From: Cellulomonas fimi
GTDB lineage: Bacteria > Actinomycetota > Actinomycetes > Actinomycetales > Cellulomonadaceae
Direction: 5' to 3'
Length of the DNA: 64,000 bases
Assembly (NCBI RefSeq): GCF_028527925.1
Contig: NZ_JAPESW010000012.1
Coordinates: forward strand, 1-64,000
How positions within the stretch are numbered: the stretch's first letter is position 1; each line of letters opens with the position of its first letter. A model generated the notes under the pieces. It was not told the origin of the DNA, did not search any database, and saw only the letters and a list, made by a program, of their open reading frames with translations. The position numbers and the translations under genes were made by a program. Of the stretch, positions 8,801 through 17,727 are shown one piece after another.

Positions 8801-11031
8801 CGGCCGTGACCGGTCTCCAGGGCGACGACCCGTCTGACCTGTCGGGTCCCGACACGGTGCTCGCGACCGCGAAGCACTGGGTCGGCGACGGCGGCACGAC
8901 GTACGTGCCGGAGCAGGCGGGCAACGGCTACCCGATCGACCAGGGCGTCACGCGCGTCGCCTCGCTCGACGAGCTGCGTCGCCTGCACGTCGACCCGTAC
9001 GTCCCGGCGATCGAGGCGGGCGTCGGGACGATCATGCCGTCGTACTCGGCGGTGTCGGTCGACGGCGGCGACCCGGTCCGGATGCACGAGAACACGGCCC
9101 TCAACACCGACCTGCTCAAGGGCGAGCTCGGCTTCGACGGGTTCCTGATCTCCGACTGGGAGGGCATCGACAAGCTGCCGGGCGGCACGTACGCGCAGAA
9201 GGCGGCGCGGGCCGTGAACGCGGGGCTCGACATGGCGATGGCGCCGTACAACTTCGGCGCGTTCATCACCTCGACGGTCGCGAACGTCGAGGGCGGCGTG
9301 GTGAGCGAGGAGCGCGTCGACGACGCGGTCCGCCGCATCCTCACGCAGAAGTTCGCCCTCGGGCTGTTCGAGCAGCCCTTCGCGGACCGCACGCACACCG
9401 CGGACCTCGGCTCGGCCGAGCACCGCGCGGTGGCCCGCGAGGCCGCGGCGCGCAGCCAGGTGCTGCTGAAGAACGACGGGGCGCTGCCGCTCGCGAAGGA
9501 CGCGCACGTCTACGTCGCGGGCTCGAACGCGGACGACCTGGGGAACCAGATGGGCGGCTGGACGGTCTCGTGGCAGGGCGGCTCGGGCGACACGACGACG
9601 GGCACGTCGATCCTCGAGGCGATCCGGGCGGTGAACCCGTCGGTCACGTACTCGAAGGACGCGTCCGCGCCCGTCGGCGACGCGACCGTCGGCGTGGTCG
9701 TCGTCGGCGAGACGCCGTACGCGGAGGGCGTCGGCGACGTCGGCAACAACGGCAAGAGCCTGTCGCTGTCGGCCGCGGACCGGACGGCGGTCGACACCGT
9801 GTGCGCCGCGGTCGACTGCGTCGTGCTCGTCGTCTCCGGACGTCCGCAGCTCGTCACCGACAAGCTCGACGCGATCGACGCGCTGGTCGCGTCGTGGCTG
9901 CCGGGCTCGGAGGGCGCGGGCGTCGCGGACGTGCTGTTCGGCGACCAGCCGTTCACCGGCCGGCTGCCCGTGACCTGGCCCGCGGACGCCGGCCAGGTGC
10001 CGGTCAACGTGGGCGACGACGCCTACGACCCGCTGTACGCGTACGGCTGGGGCCTGCGGACCGACGCCCAGCGCGACCGCCTGACGACGGCCGCCGAGCC
10101 CCTGCCGGCCAGCGACGCGCGCGACGCCGTGCAGGCCGTGCTCGACGCCGACGTCTGGGACGGCGGCACGCTCGACCCGGCTGCCTACGGCACCGCGGTC
10201 CCGCTGCTCGCCGACGCCGCCGCGGCGCTCGACGGCACCGACCGGACCACGGCCACCGCGGCCGGGCTGGTCGTGTCGCTGCTGCGCGACCTCGCCCAGG
10301 CGGCGGTCGTCGCGGGCAGCGCGCCGGCCGACGCGGCTGCGGCGACAGCCGATGCCGAGCACCTGCTCATGGCGGGCTCGGCGGGCGAGGCGGCGGACCT
10401 GCTCGCGCAGGTCGCGGGCGTCCCGACGACGGCCCCGGTCGCGTCGACGACGTCGCTCCAGCTGCCGTCGTCGACGCCCTTCGGCAAGGCGGTCACCGCG
10501 AAGGTCACCGTCCGCGCGGACGGCGTCTCGCCGACCGGCACGGTCGAGATCCGGGTCGACGGCGAGGCGGTGGCGGCCGGCACGCTGGCGGCCAAGGGCC
10601 GCGACCAGGCCGTCGCCGAGGTGCGGCTCCCCGCCGACCTCGCGACCGGTCGGCACACCGTCGTCGCCGTGTACGGCGGCACGGCGGCGACCGACCCGCC
10701 CGTCGCGGCGTCGACGTCCGACGAGCGACGCCTCACCGTCGGGAAGGTCCGGCCCGAGGTCCGTACGGCCGGCACGGACTGGACGGTGGGGCGCGACGAC
10801 CCGAAGCAGGTGCACGTGCAGGTCGACGGGGTCGCGGGCCGCGAGCCGACGGGCACGGTCACGGTGTGGCTGAACGGCCGCCAGGCCGCGACGGGCACGC
10901 TGGACGCCGACGGGCACGCCGTCCTCGACCTGCCGCGGTCCACGCGCACGTCGCTCGTGGTCGTGACGTACGGCGGCGACGGCACCTACCTGGCGTCGCT
11001 CGCGCTGCCACGGATCCTCGTCGTGCGCTGA
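5848..11031 (+). CDS. Secreted multidomain glycoside hydrolase family 3 enzyme
   Basis: A 1727-residue secreted enzyme. A long basic N-terminus and hydrophobic stretch ending AAAATPGD (about residue 65) form the signal peptide. Then follow: a discoidin/F5-8C-like carbohydrate-binding domain (about 70-220), a Calx-beta domain (about 223-332), two jelly-roll binding modules each ending in FDDV or VDDVQLY (about 335-500 and 505-690), a second Calx-beta domain (about 695-810), the GH3 catalytic region (about 812-1410), a helical linker, and two Ig-like domains to the C-terminus. GH3 hallmarks are YGVDAVHGHNN, KHWVGDGGT and LISDWEGI, with the nucleophile Asp1103. GGWTVSWQGG is typical of the exo-beta-glucanase/beta-glucosidase branch. 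AAGGAG lies 5 nt before GTG 5848. The substrate is probably a beta-glucan or cello-oligosaccharide (inference). No cell-wall sorting motif is seen. Confidence 0.9.
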   Translation: MLRARPTLRTRRAPAHPLGATRTGVRSGPQRSPLTAALAALALAAPLALVATVTATAVAPPAAAAATPGDLAHTGTATASQSQADADGTFPASAAVDGDPATRWASGNGPDEDVEFTAWLQVDLGTTAEVDRVVLAWEAAYAKAYEVQVATTAPDDPASWTTVHTEPAGDGGTDEVALATPTDARYVRVQMNERTSFDWEAPVLHWYGYSLFSVEVFGTPEAVPVAFGASTATVAAGGTAQVPVVLATAADAERSVRVTRTGGTASAGGDYTAVDQVVTFAPGSTSATVEVATVDHGPLAPARTVVLTLSDPSDGLVLGGRTTTTLTITPHGSLPDVGAVTVLDDFEDGVPQGYTTWGISAPVTPVLTTTPGDRPDGGDVLVATVGGTPAPGDWFGFTHDLAPTDWSDHDGFTFWFRGTGDGGLLRYELKSGGQLFEERVVDDTAGWRQVSVAFANLRLKNDPGNDARFDPTASTGFAVTLTDLGAGAWQFDDVALYDRVTTIEDAEGDVPIAEPGTTVGLFTWGSAGADVSLGVTQQDRDGGPADNHVLSGEYLIPSGGWGGFSQNLAAAQDWSSFRGIRLLWYASQDTRPASPTAGDDIKVELKDGGPDGEHSELWATTFKDNWSPDGSRWKLVELPFDQFTLGGYQPGDEATRNGTLDLTSAWGYALTFVPNTANPVRWAVDDVQLYGSAVPAPTAEVTPAQDVVLVDPGETAQVPVVLTTTDGAPLAEDVTVAYATTDGSATAGEHYDAAEGTLTFAAGTASGTTQSVEVTTHATAAEDEARTLALTLTATGAAVDRNPRVVLNAVGMPYLDADRPTAERVEDLLGRMTLAEKVGQMTQAERLGLQSPTQIGELGLGSVLSGGGSVPQDNTPTGWADMVDGFQREALASRLQIPLVYGVDAVHGHNNVVGATIFPHNEGLGAARDPGLVERVQQVTAQEVRATGVPWTFAPCLCVTRDERWGRSYESFGEDPALVTAMAEAAVTGLQGDDPSDLSGPDTVLATAKHWVGDGGTTYVPEQAGNGYPIDQGVTRVASLDELRRLHVDPYVPAIEAGVGTIMPSYSAVSVDGGDPVRMHENTALNTDLLKGELGFDGFLISDWEGIDKLPGGTYAQKAARAVNAGLDMAMAPYNFGAFITSTVANVEGGVVSEERVDDAVRRILTQKFALGLFEQPFADRTHTADLGSAEHRAVAREAAARSQVLLKNDGALPLAKDAHVYVAGSNADDLGNQMGGWTVSWQGGSGDTTTGTSILEAIRAVNPSVTYSKDASAPVGDATVGVVVVGETPYAEGVGDVGNNGKSLSLSAADRTAVDTVCAAVDCVVLVVSGRPQLVTDKLDAIDALVASWLPGSEGAGVADVLFGDQPFTGRLPVTWPADAGQVPVNVGDDAYDPLYAYGWGLRTDAQRDRLTTAAEPLPASDARDAVQAVLDADVWDGGTLDPAAYGTAVPLLADAAAALDGTDRTTATAAGLVVSLLRDLAQAAVVAGSAPADAAAATADAEHLLMAGSAGEAADLLAQVAGVPTTAPVASTTSLQLPSSTPFGKAVTAKVTVRADGVSPTGTVEIRVDGEAVAAGTLAAKGRDQAVAEVRLPADLATGRHTVVAVYGGTAATDPPVAASTSDERRLTVGKVRPEVRTAGTDWTVGRDDPKQVHVQVDGVAGREPTGTVTVWLNGRQAATGTLDADGHAVLDLPRSTRTSLVVVTYGGDGTYLASLALPRILVVR

Positions 11032-11036
11032 CCGGC

Positions 11037-11080
11037 CCGGCGTCGGGCGGGCCAACCGACCCTGGCCCGCCCGACGCCGG
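11037..11080 (+). terminator. Terminator hairpin after the GH3 gene
   Basis: A perfect 18-bp stem (11037-11054 with 11063-11080) around an 8-nt loop begins 5 bp after the GH3 stop. No T-tract follows. Confidence 0.8.
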
Positions 11081-11230
11081 ACGCCACGCGACGGGCGCGC
11101 GGCGGCGGGCAGCGCACCTCCGACGCCCCCGCCCGCCGCCACGTGACGGGCATCTCGCGCCCCGCGCGGCGAGCACCGGCATCCCGGGGCGACAATGGGC
11201 GCAGGAACCCGCCCGTCCCCAGGAGCCCAC

Positions 11231-12571
11231 GTGACCTCGGAGCATGCCCCGCGCGTCGCCATGCTCTCGGTCCACACGTCGCCGCTCGACCAGCCGGGCA
11301 CGGGCGACGCGGGCGGGATGAACGTCTACGTCCTCGAGCTGTCGAAGGCGCTCGCCGCCCGCGGTGCGCGCGTCGAGATCTTCACGCGGGCCACGTCGTC
11401 GGACCTCCCGGAGACGGTCGTCGTGCCGGGCACCGACGCCGGCGGTCGCACCCTGACCCGCGACGAGTCCCGCGCGGTCCTCCTGGCCGACGAGGTCGAT
11501 GCGGGCGTCGTGCCACCCGTCCTCGTCCACCACGTGCCCGCAGGCCCGTTCGAGCGCCTCGACAAGAACGACCTGCCGGGCGTGCTGTGCGGCATGGCCG
11601 CGGGGGTGCTGCGCTCCGAGGCCGCGCGCCGTCCCGGCTGGTACGACGTCGTGCACTCGCACTACTGGCTGTCGGGGCAGGTCGGCCAGATCGCGGCGGA
11701 CCGCTGGGAGGTCCCGCTCGTCCACACCTCGCACACCCTCGCGCGCGTCAAGAACGCGTCCCTGGCCCCCGGCGACGAGCCCGAGCCCGGCGGGCGCGTG
11801 CTCGGCGAGGAGGAGGTCGTCGCGGCCGCCGACGCGCTGGTCGCGAGCACGCCCGTCGAGGCCCGCGAGCTCGTCGACCTCTACGGCGCCGACCCGTCGC
11901 GCGTGCACGTCGTCGAGCCAGGCGTGGACCTCGACCGCTTCGCCCCCGTGCCGGGCGCCGAGCGTCGTGCGGCCCGCGCCGCACTCGGCCTGCCCGCCGG
12001 CCGCGACGTGGTCCTGTTCGCGGGGCGCGTCCAGGCGCTCAAGGCTCCCGACGTCCTCGTCCGCGCCCTCGGGGTGCTGCGCGCGACGGGCCGCCCGGTG
12101 CCGCTGCTCGTCGTCCTCGGCGGCCCGAGCGGTCGGTCGACGGCCGTCCGCGAGCTCCAGGCGCTCGCGGCCGTGACCGGCGTCGCCGACGACGTCGTCG
12201 TCCGCCCGCCCGCCGACCGCGACAGCCTCGTGCGCTGGTACCACGCGGCCGACGTCGTCGCGATGCCGTCGCGCAGCGAGTCGTTCGGCCTGGTCGCGGC
12301 GGAGGCCCAGGCCAGCGGTGTCCCGGTCGTCGCGGCTGCCGTCGGGGGACTGCGGACGATCGTCGACGACGGCGTGTCGGGCCGGCTCGTGCGCGGCCAC
12401 GACCCCGCGGTGTGGGCCGACGTGCTCGCCGACGTGCTGGCCGACGAGGCCGTGCGCGCCGCGTACGGCGAGGCCGCGCGGCGCAGCGCCGAGCGGTTCG
12501 GGTGGTCCGCGGCCGCCGACCAGGTGCTCAAGGTCTACGGCGTCGCCGCCGAGGCCCGCCGCTCCCGCTGA
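11231..12571 (+). CDS. mshA: D-inositol-3-phosphate glycosyltransferase (mycothiol biosynthesis)
   Basis: GT4-family glycosyltransferase of 446 residues. It joins UDP-GlcNAc to 1L-myo-inositol 1-phosphate, the first step of mycothiol synthesis in the cytoplasm. The N-terminal signature [19 protein letters not shown] is diagnostic for Msh[36 protein letters not shown] and the C-terminal [18 protein letters not shown] (the Glu-rich nucleotide-sugar motif of GT4 enzymes) are present. GTG 11231 follows AGGAG with 5 nt between them. An ATG at 11195 is in frame but lies directly against a -10-like GACAAT (11189-11194), so it is probably in the leader. The mshA-gpm-senX3-regX3 order resembles mycobacteria. 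Confidence 0.94.
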   Translation: MTSEHAPRVAMLSVHTSPLDQPGTGDAGGMNVYVLELSKALAARGARVEIFTRATSSDLPETVVVPGTDAGGRTLTRDESRAVLLADEVDAGVVPPVLVHHVPAGPFERLDKNDLPGVLCGMAAGVLRSEAARRPGWYDVVHSHYWLSGQVGQIAADRWEVPLVHTSHTLARVKNASLAPGDEPEPGGRVLGEEEVVAAADALVASTPVEARELVDLYGADPSRVHVVEPGVDLDRFAPVPGAERRAARAALGLPAGRDVVLFAGRVQALKAPDVLVRALGVLRATGRPVPLLVVLGGPSGRSTAVRELQALAAVTGVADDVVVRPPADRDSLVRWYHAADVVAMPSRSESFGLVAAEAQASGVPVVAAAVGGLRTIVDDGVSGRLVRGHDPAVWADVLADVLADEAVRAAYGEAARRSAERFGWSAAADQVLKVYGVAAEARRSR

Positions 12572-12666
12572 CCCGGCTGACCCCTCCCGCAGAGCACCGA
12601 CCGCGCGACCGTCCCAGGGACGGACGTCCCGGCGACGCTCCGCGCACCCTGCGGCAGGATGGGCGC

Positions 12667-13407
12667 ATGACCTACACCCTCGTGCTGCTCCGCCACGGCG
12701 AGAGCGAGTGGAACGCCAAGAACCTGTTCACCGGCTGGGTGGACGTCGCCCTCTCGGAGAAGGGCGTCGAGGAGGCGAAGCGCGGCGGCAAGCTGCTCAC
12801 GGACGCGGGCGTCCTGCCCGACGTCGTGCACACGTCGCTCCTGCGCCGCGCGATCACGACCGCGAACTACGCGCTCGACGCCGCGGACCGCCTCTGGATC
12901 CCGGTGAAGCGCAGCTGGCGCCTCAACGAGCGCCACTACGGCGCGCTGCAGGGCAAGGACAAGAAGCAGACGCTGAACGAGTACGGCGAGGAGCAGTTCA
13001 TGCTCTGGCGCCGCTCCTACGACGTGCCGCCGCCGGACATCGAGCTCGGCTCCGAGTACTCGCAGGACAGCGACCCGCGCTACGCGGGCGAGCCGATCCC
13101 GCGCGCCGAGGCGCTCGCGCAGGTCCTCGAGCGCGCGCTGCCGTACTGGGAGTCGGACGTCGTGCCGGACCTCCAGGCCCGCAAGACGGTCCTCGTCGCC
13201 GCGCACGGCAACTCGATCCGCGCGATCGTCAAGCACCTCGACGACGTCGACGCCGACACGATCGCCGGCATCAACATCCCGACGGGCATCCCGCTGCTCT
13301 ACGAGCTCGACGAGGAGACCCTCAAGCCCGTGACGAAGGGCGGCCAGTACCTCGACCCCGAGGCCGCCGCCGAGGCCATCAAGGCCGTCGCGAACCAGGG
13401 GCGCTGA
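12667..13407 (+). CDS. gpmA: 2,3-bisphosphoglycerate-dependent phosphoglycerate mutase
   Basis: Glycolytic enzyme of 246 residues interconverting 3- and 2-phosphoglycerate. The catalytic phospho-histidine motif [10 protein letters not shown] (residues 7-16) and the second active-site His in [11 protein letters not shown] are intact. The substrate loop [10 protein letters not shown] and RRSYDVPPP follow the dPGM family. ATG 12667 lies 6 bp after CAGGAT with no ribosome site, so the mRNA may be leaderless, though this -10 is weak. It ends at a strong hairpin shared with convergent phoU. Confidence 0.96.
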   Translation: MTYTLVLLRHGESEWNAKNLFTGWVDVALSEKGVEEAKRGGKLLTDAGVLPDVVHTSLLRRAITTANYALDAADRLWIPVKRSWRLNERHYGALQGKDKKQTLNEYGEEQFMLWRRSYDVPPPDIELGSEYSQDSDPRYAGEPIPRAEALAQVLERALPYWESDVVPDLQARKTVLVAAHGNSIRAIVKHLDDVDADTIAGINIPTGIPLLYELDEETLKPVTKGGQYLDPEAAAEAIKAVANQGR

Positions 13408-13418
13408 CCCCGCAGACC

Positions 13419-13460
13419 ACGAAGGCGCCGCCACCCGAGCAGGGGTGGCGGCGCCTTCGT
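13419..13460. terminator. Bidirectional terminator between gpmA and phoU
   Basis: A perfect 18-bp stem (13419-13436 with 13443-13460) and a 6-nt loop sit between the convergent ends of gpmA and phoU. Confidence 0.85.
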
Positions 13461-13515
13461 CCGTCCGGCGCGGGACCGAGGTGCTGCAGTCCTGGCGCGC
13501 CCGACGTCAGCGGTG

Positions 13516-14181
13516 TCAGCTGGCCGAGCGGTCGAGCTCCTGGCTCAGCACGCCCGTGACCAGGTACGTCACGCGACGCGCGATCGACACGCCGTGGTCG
13601 CCGAAGCGCTCGTAATAGCGGCCGAGCAGCGTCACGTCGACGGTCTCCTGGATCGAGCCGTCCCAGCCGCCCGACAGCAGCGCGGCGAACGTGTCCTCGT
13701 GCAGCTCGTCGAGGAGGTCGTCGTCCTGCTCGATGCTCTCGGCCAGCGGCAGCTCGTGGTTGGTGAGCAGCGTCGTCGTCCGCCGCGCGACGCGGACGGC
13801 CGCGTCGTGCATCTCGGTGAACGTGCCCGAGAGCCCGTGCGGGATCGCGTGCCGCGGGTAGCGCCCGCGCGCGACCTGCGCGATGTGCCGGGCGAGGTCC
13901 CCCATGCGCTCGAGCGTCGCGCTCATGCGCAGCGCCGACACGACGATGCGCAGGTCGGTCGCGACGGGCTGCTGCTGGGCGAGCAGGAGCACGCACCGCT
14001 CGTCCAGGTCGCGCTCGATCGCGTCGATCTCGACGTCGGCCGCGATGACCGACTCGGCGAGCGTCACGTCCGCCGTGAGGAGCGCGACACCCGCGTCGGT
14101 GATCGCGCGCTCGACCCGGCCGCTCATCGCGACGAGGTCGTGGCCGAGCTGCGCCAGCTCGGCGTCGAAGATGTCCCGCAT
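13516..14181 (-). CDS. phoU: Phosphate signalling protein PhoU
   Basis: PhoU-family protein of 221 residues with two three-helix repeats. It links Pst transporter activity to the SenX3 kinase and represses the phosphate response when phosphate is plentiful. The start MRDIFDAELAQLGHDLVAMSGRVERAI, written here only in part as RDIFDAELAQLGHDL, and the repeats around SATLERMGDLARHIAQVA and YYERFGDHGVSIARRVTYL match PhoU, including the acidic metal-binding residues E(R)xGD. GGAGAGGA lies just before ATG 14181. A PHO box lies 53-85 bp upstream. It is separated from pstSCAB by about 6 kb and oriented away from it. Confidence 0.93.
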   Translation of the reverse strand: MRDIFDAELAQLGHDLVAMSGRVERAITDAGVALLTADVTLAESVIAADVEIDAIERDLDERCVLLLAQQQPVATDLRIVVSALRMSATLERMGDLARHIAQVARGRYPRHAIPHGLSGTFTEMHDAAVRVARRTTTLLTNHELPLAESIEQDDDLLDELHEDTFAALLSGGWDGSIQETVDVTLLGRYYERFGDHGVSIARRVTYLVTGVLSQELDRSAS

Positions 14182-14233
14182 GTAGTCCTCTCCTGCTGCG
14201 GCCCGCTGCCGCGCGGTCGACAGGCTCGCACCG

Positions 14234-14266
14234 CGAGGTGAACGGCCGGACGCGGCGAGGTGAACG
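14234..14266. promoter_or_regulatory. PHO box in the phoU / STAND-regulator gap
   Basis: The 11-mer CGAGGTGAACG occurs twice, at 14234-14244 and 14256-14266, exactly 22 bp apart. Its complement CGTTCACCTCG matches the PHO unit before pstS. The helical spacing (2 x 11 bp) is that expected for RegX3/PhoP dimers binding direct repeats. It could serve phoU, the STAND regulator, or both. Confidence 0.7.
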
Positions 14267-14341
14267 CGCGACGGCGGTCGTCAGGAGAAACGTCACCCGG
14301 GTGGTCTCGCGTCCGCCCCGATTGCCCGATACGTTCGCCTC

Positions 14342-16825
14342 GTGAGCGTCCGGCACGTGGCGCACGGCACGGCACCGGGGGTCAAGGTCTCGACACCGCC
14401 CCTGGGGGTGCACGTCGTGCCACGACCGGGTCCGACGGCCGAGCTCGAGGCCGCCGTCGTCGGTCACCGGGTCGCCGCGGTCGTCGCCCCCGCCGGGTTC
14501 GGCAAGACGACGCTCGTCGCGTCGTGGGCCGCGCACACCGGCCTCCCCGTCGCCTGGCTCACGCTCGACGCGTCCGACGACGACCCCGTGCGACTGGTGC
14601 GCGGCCTCGAGGCCGCGGTCGCCGTGGCGCTGTCGGAGGAGGAGCGCACGGCCCTGCGGCGCGCCGCCGCCGGTGCGGACCGCGGCGCGCGCGGACGTCT
14701 CGACGCGCTGCTGGTCGGTCTCGGTGAGCGGACCACACCTCTCGTGCTCGTCGTCGACGACGTCCACGAGGTGCACGGGCCGACCGGTCGCGACGTGCTC
14801 AGCCGCCTCGTCCGGTACGCACCGCCCACGCTGCGGCTCGTCCTCGTCGCGCGCGCCGACCCGGGCGTCCCGCTGCACCGCCTGCGCGTCGACGGCGAGC
14901 TGGGCGAGGTCCGCGCGGTGTCGCTCGCGCTCGGCGCCGACGAGGTCGTGCGCGTCGCCGCGGCCGCCGGGGTGCGGCTCGACCGGGCGGGCGGTGAGCG
15001 GCTGCGCGAGCTGACCGACGGGTGGGCGGTCGCGGTGCGCATGATGCTCCTGGGCCTCGCGACCGGGCCCGACACGGCGCGTCGCCTCGGGACCGCCCCG
15101 CCGACCACGGTGCCCGTCGCCGACTACGTCGTCGACGAGGTCCTCGCCGGTCTGCCTCCGGCGCTCGGCGCGTTCGTCCTGCTCGCGACGGTCGACGACG
15201 TCGTCGACCCCGGGCTCGCCGAGGTGCTCGTGCCCGGTGGCGCTGCCCTGCTCGACGAGTGCGTCGCGCGCGGCCTGTTCCTCACGCCCGCGGCATCACC
15301 GGACGCGCCCGCCTACCGCTGGCACGGGCTGTTCGCGGCGCAGTGCCGCGTGCTGCTGTCCCGCCGCGACCCGGCGGCGCTCGCGGGTGCCCACCGGACC
15401 GTCGCGACGCACCGCCGGGACACGGACTGGCCGGGCGCCGTCCGGCACGCCTGCGCGGCGGGCGACGGGGCTCTCGCGGTCGACGTGCTGCGCGCGCACT
15501 GGCCCGAGGTGCTCGTCGCGGGCGACACGACGCTGCTGCGCCGGTTGTGCGCGCTCGTCGTCGCGCAGGGCCGGCGTGACGCGTGGCTGCTGCTCGCGCA
15601 GGCCGCCGCCGACCTGCTCGACGGGCACGGCGACCCCACCGTCTTCCCGCAGATCCGGCGCGCGGTCGCGGCATGGGGGCCCGACGACGACCTGCTCGCC
15701 CAGGTGCTGACGAGCGCGCTGGGCTCCCCGGTCGGCCCCGACGGCGTCCCGCACGGCACGCACGACGGTCCGACCGTCGACCTCGACCGGGAGGACGTCG
15801 CCCCGCCGACGCGCGCGCTGGCCCTGTACCTGCTCGGTCGCACCGAGGCGCACGAGGGGCTCGACCCCGGGGCCGCCGCCGCGCACCTGGCCCACGGGGC
15901 GGCCGCCGCCGACGCGGTCGGGCTGCCGACCGTGGCGTGCGCGTGCCGCGCGGAGCGTGCGCTGCTGCTCGCCGACGCGGGCGAGCTCGCGGTGGCGGAC
16001 GCGCTCGCGGTCGACCTGCTGGCCGGCGACGGCGTCCGCACCGGCGCGCTCGCGCCGGCGCACCTGGTCCGCGGGCTCGTCGCCTACTGGCAGGACCGGC
16101 TCGACGACGCGCGCGCGGACCTGGACGACGCCCTGACGCTCGCGGGACCGGCACAGCTCGCGGTCGCCGTCCGGGCCGCGGCGACGCTCGCGCTCGTGTG
16201 CCACGCGCAGGACGACCGCACGGGATTCGAGCAGGCGCGCCGCCGGGTCGAGGTCGCGCTGCGCACCTCGGACAGCGGTGGCGCACGGCACGCCGCACCC
16301 GCCGACGGCCCCGACGCCGAGCAGCACGTGAGCCTCGACGTGCTGGGACGGATCGCGACGTCGCACTGCCGCACCTCGGTCGACGTCGTCGCGGTCCTGC
16401 AGCGCGCGCTCGCGGTGGCCGAGGCCGACGAGCACACCGCGCACCGCCTGCTCGAGCGTGCGCTCGACGTCGCCGACCCCGCCGGGGTCCGCCGCCCGTT
16501 CGTCGAGCTCGAGCCGCTCCTGCACGACCTGCTCCTCGAGCACCTGCGGTGGGGGAGCACGCACGAGGCGATGGTCGCGAGCCTCGTCGCGGGTGACGTC
16601 CCGCGGCGCGCGCAGCGCGGCGGGTGGGGCAACCTGGACCTCACCGAGCGCGAGCACCAGGTGCTGGTCCGGCTGCGCTCCACGATGACGACGACGGAGA
16701 TCGCCGCGGCGCTGTTCGTGTCGACCAACACGGTCAAGACGCACCAGCGGTCGATCTACCGCAAGCTCGGCGTCGCCGGTCGCCGCGACGCGATCCGCGT
16801 CGCCGCCGAGCGCGGTCTCTTCTAG
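14342..16825 (+). CDS. STAND-type LuxR-family transcriptional regulator (MalT-like)
   Basis: Large ATP-binding regulator of 827 residues. Residues about 20-130 form the NTPase core, with Walker A APAGFGKTT and Walker B LVLVVDDVHEV. HGLFAAQ ends the NTPase/winged region, and a long helical TPR-like sensor (about 350-730) follows. A LuxR-type HTH closes the protein, with LTEREHQVLVRLRS and FVSTNTVKTHQRSIYRKLG. Proteins of this class oligomerise on binding an inducer and ATP, then activate transcription. The inducer here is unknown. GTG 14342 follows the -10 box TACGTT (14330-14335) by 6 bp with no ribosome site, so it is probably leaderless. It shares its upstream region, including a PHO box, with phoU. 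Its position inside the phosphate island is unusual. Confidence 0.85.
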   Translation: MSVRHVAHGTAPGVKVSTPPLGVHVVPRPGPTAELEAAVVGHRVAAVVAPAGFGKTTLVASWAAHTGLPVAWLTLDASDDDPVRLVRGLEAAVAVALSEEERTALRRAAAGADRGARGRLDALLVGLGERTTPLVLVVDDVHEVHGPTGRDVLSRLVRYAPPTLRLVLVARADPGVPLHRLRVDGELGEVRAVSLALGADEVVRVAAAAGVRLDRAGGERLRELTDGWAVAVRMMLLGLATGPDTARRLGTAPPTTVPVADYVVDEVLAGLPPALGAFVLLATVDDVVDPGLAEVLVPGGAALLDECVARGLFLTPAASPDAPAYRWHGLFAAQCRVLLSRRDPAALAGAHRTVATHRRDTDWPGAVRHACAAGDGALAVDVLRAHWPEVLVAGDTTLLRRLCALVVAQGRRDAWLLLAQAAADLLDGHGDPTVFPQIRRAVAAWGPDDDLLAQVLTSALGSPVGPDGVPHGTHDGPTVDLDREDVAPPTRALALYLLGRTEAHEGLDPGAAAAHLAHGAAAADAVGLPTVACACRAERALLLADAGELAVADALAVDLLAGDGVRTGALAPAHLVRGLVAYWQDRLDDARADLDDALTLAGPAQLAVAVRAAATLALVCHAQDDRTGFEQARRRVEVALRTSDSGGARHAAPADGPDAEQHVSLDVLGRIATSHCRTSVDVVAVLQRALAVAEADEHTAHRLLERALDVADPAGVRRPFVELEPLLHDLLLEHLRWGSTHEAMVASLVAGDVPRRAQRGGWGNLDLTEREHQVLVRLRSTMTTTEIAAALFVSTNTVKTHQRSIYRKLGVAGRRDAIRVAAERGLF

Positions 16826-16874
16826 ACGCCGGACGTCGTCCGGAGCGCGCGGGACCGGGCGCCGCGGAGCGGCG

Positions 16875-17096
16875 TCAGCCCTCGCTCGGCTCGGGGACGG
16901 CGTGCGCCTCGACCAGCACGAGGCCGAGGTCGTGGAGCAGCGCGACCACCCCGGTGAGCGCCGCGGTGTCCGGCAGGCGGCACGACAGCACCGTCCCGCC
17001 GGGGGTCGGCGTCGCCACGACGTCGGCGTGCTCACGCAGCAGCTGCTCCAGGTCGGCACCCCCCGGCGACCCGTCCACGCGGATGTGGTAGAGCAC
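16875..17096 (-). CDS. Small hypothetical protein (73 aa)
   Basis: A 73-residue protein, convergent with the STAND regulator. It starts VLYHIRVDGSPGGADLEQL and ends VEAHAVPEPSEG. The alternation of beta and helix, with an LREHADVV helix and LLHDLGLVLVEA, resembles small ACT- or BON-like folds, but I recognise no family. GTG 17094-17096 follows GAGGGAG at 5 nt, which supports translation. The gap to the regulator stop is 49 bp and holds only a weak 6-bp hairpin (16829-16843). Confidence 0.6.
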   Translation of the reverse strand: MLYHIRVDGSPGGADLEQLLREHADVVATPTPGGTVLSCRLPDTAALTGVVALLHDLGLVLVEAHAVPEPSEG

Positions 17097-17295
17097 GGCA
17101 GCTCCCTCGTCGGACCGACCGGACCAGGGTCGCCGCGCGGCCGTTCCCGCTGCCTCACGCCCGTCGGGTGATATGCGCGGCAGGCCCGTCCGGCAGTCAC
17201 CCGACGCGGGTGAGGCACCGCGCGGACGTGCCGCGCGACAGTGTCGGCGAACGGCCCGGACCAGGGCCGACGGCGGTCGACGAGAGGGGCACGCG

Positions 17296-17697
17296 ATGGC
17301 ACGCACGGTGACGGGCTGGGTCGGCTGGGTGTGGTTCGGCGCGTTCTGCCTCCTCACCGTCGGGTTGTTCAACGTCGTCGCCGGCCTGATCGCGGTCTTC
17401 TCGGAGGAGAAGGTGCTCGCGTGGTCCGGCCAGGGCGTGACGATCGTCGACGTCTCCACGTGGGGCTGGGTGCACCTGATCCTCGGCGCGGCGATGACCG
17501 CGCTGGGACTCGTCCTGTTCACGGGCGCCGCGTGGGCCCGCTGGACCGCGAGCGTGCTGGTCGTGCTCAACCTGGTCGCGCAGTTCGTGTCCCTGCCGAT
17601 CACGCCGTGGTGGTCGCTCGCGGTGATCGTGCTGGACGTCGTGGTGCTGTGGGCGCTGATCGTCCACGGCGAGGAGGTCGAGCGGGCCGTCTCCTGA
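17296..17697 (+). CDS. DUF7144 family membrane protein
   Basis: A 133-residue integral membrane protein with four predicted helices. Motifs WVGWVWFGAFCLLTVGLFNV, WGWVHLILGAAM, GAAWAR and PWWSLAVIVLDVVVLWALIV are those of the actinobacterial DUF7144 family, whose function is unknown. GAGAGGGG precedes ATG 17296. It is followed 30 bp later by a DUF1269 gene on the same strand, probably as one transcript. Pairings of such small membrane proteins are often stress-related, but nothing here proves it. Confidence 0.8.
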   Translation: MARTVTGWVGWVWFGAFCLLTVGLFNVVAGLIAVFSEEKVLAWSGQGVTIVDVSTWGWVHLILGAAMTALGLVLFTGAAWARWTASVLVVLNLVAQFVSLPITPWWSLAVIVLDVVVLWALIVHGEEVERAVS

Positions 17698-17727
17698 CGG
17701 TCCCGACGGACGAAGGGAAGGCGCACG

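Noticed and set aside
7842..8837. A 331-codon plus-strand open frame inside the GH3 gene in a second frame.
   Set aside because: Arg/Gly-rich translation typical of shadow frames; overlaps the Calx-beta and GH3 regions.
5812..11301. A 1829-codon open frame on the minus strand, antisense to the GH3 gene.
   Set aside because: It is a by-product of extreme GC content at third positions. The translation is Arg/Val-rich without domain motifs, while the plus strand encodes a clear GH3 enzyme.
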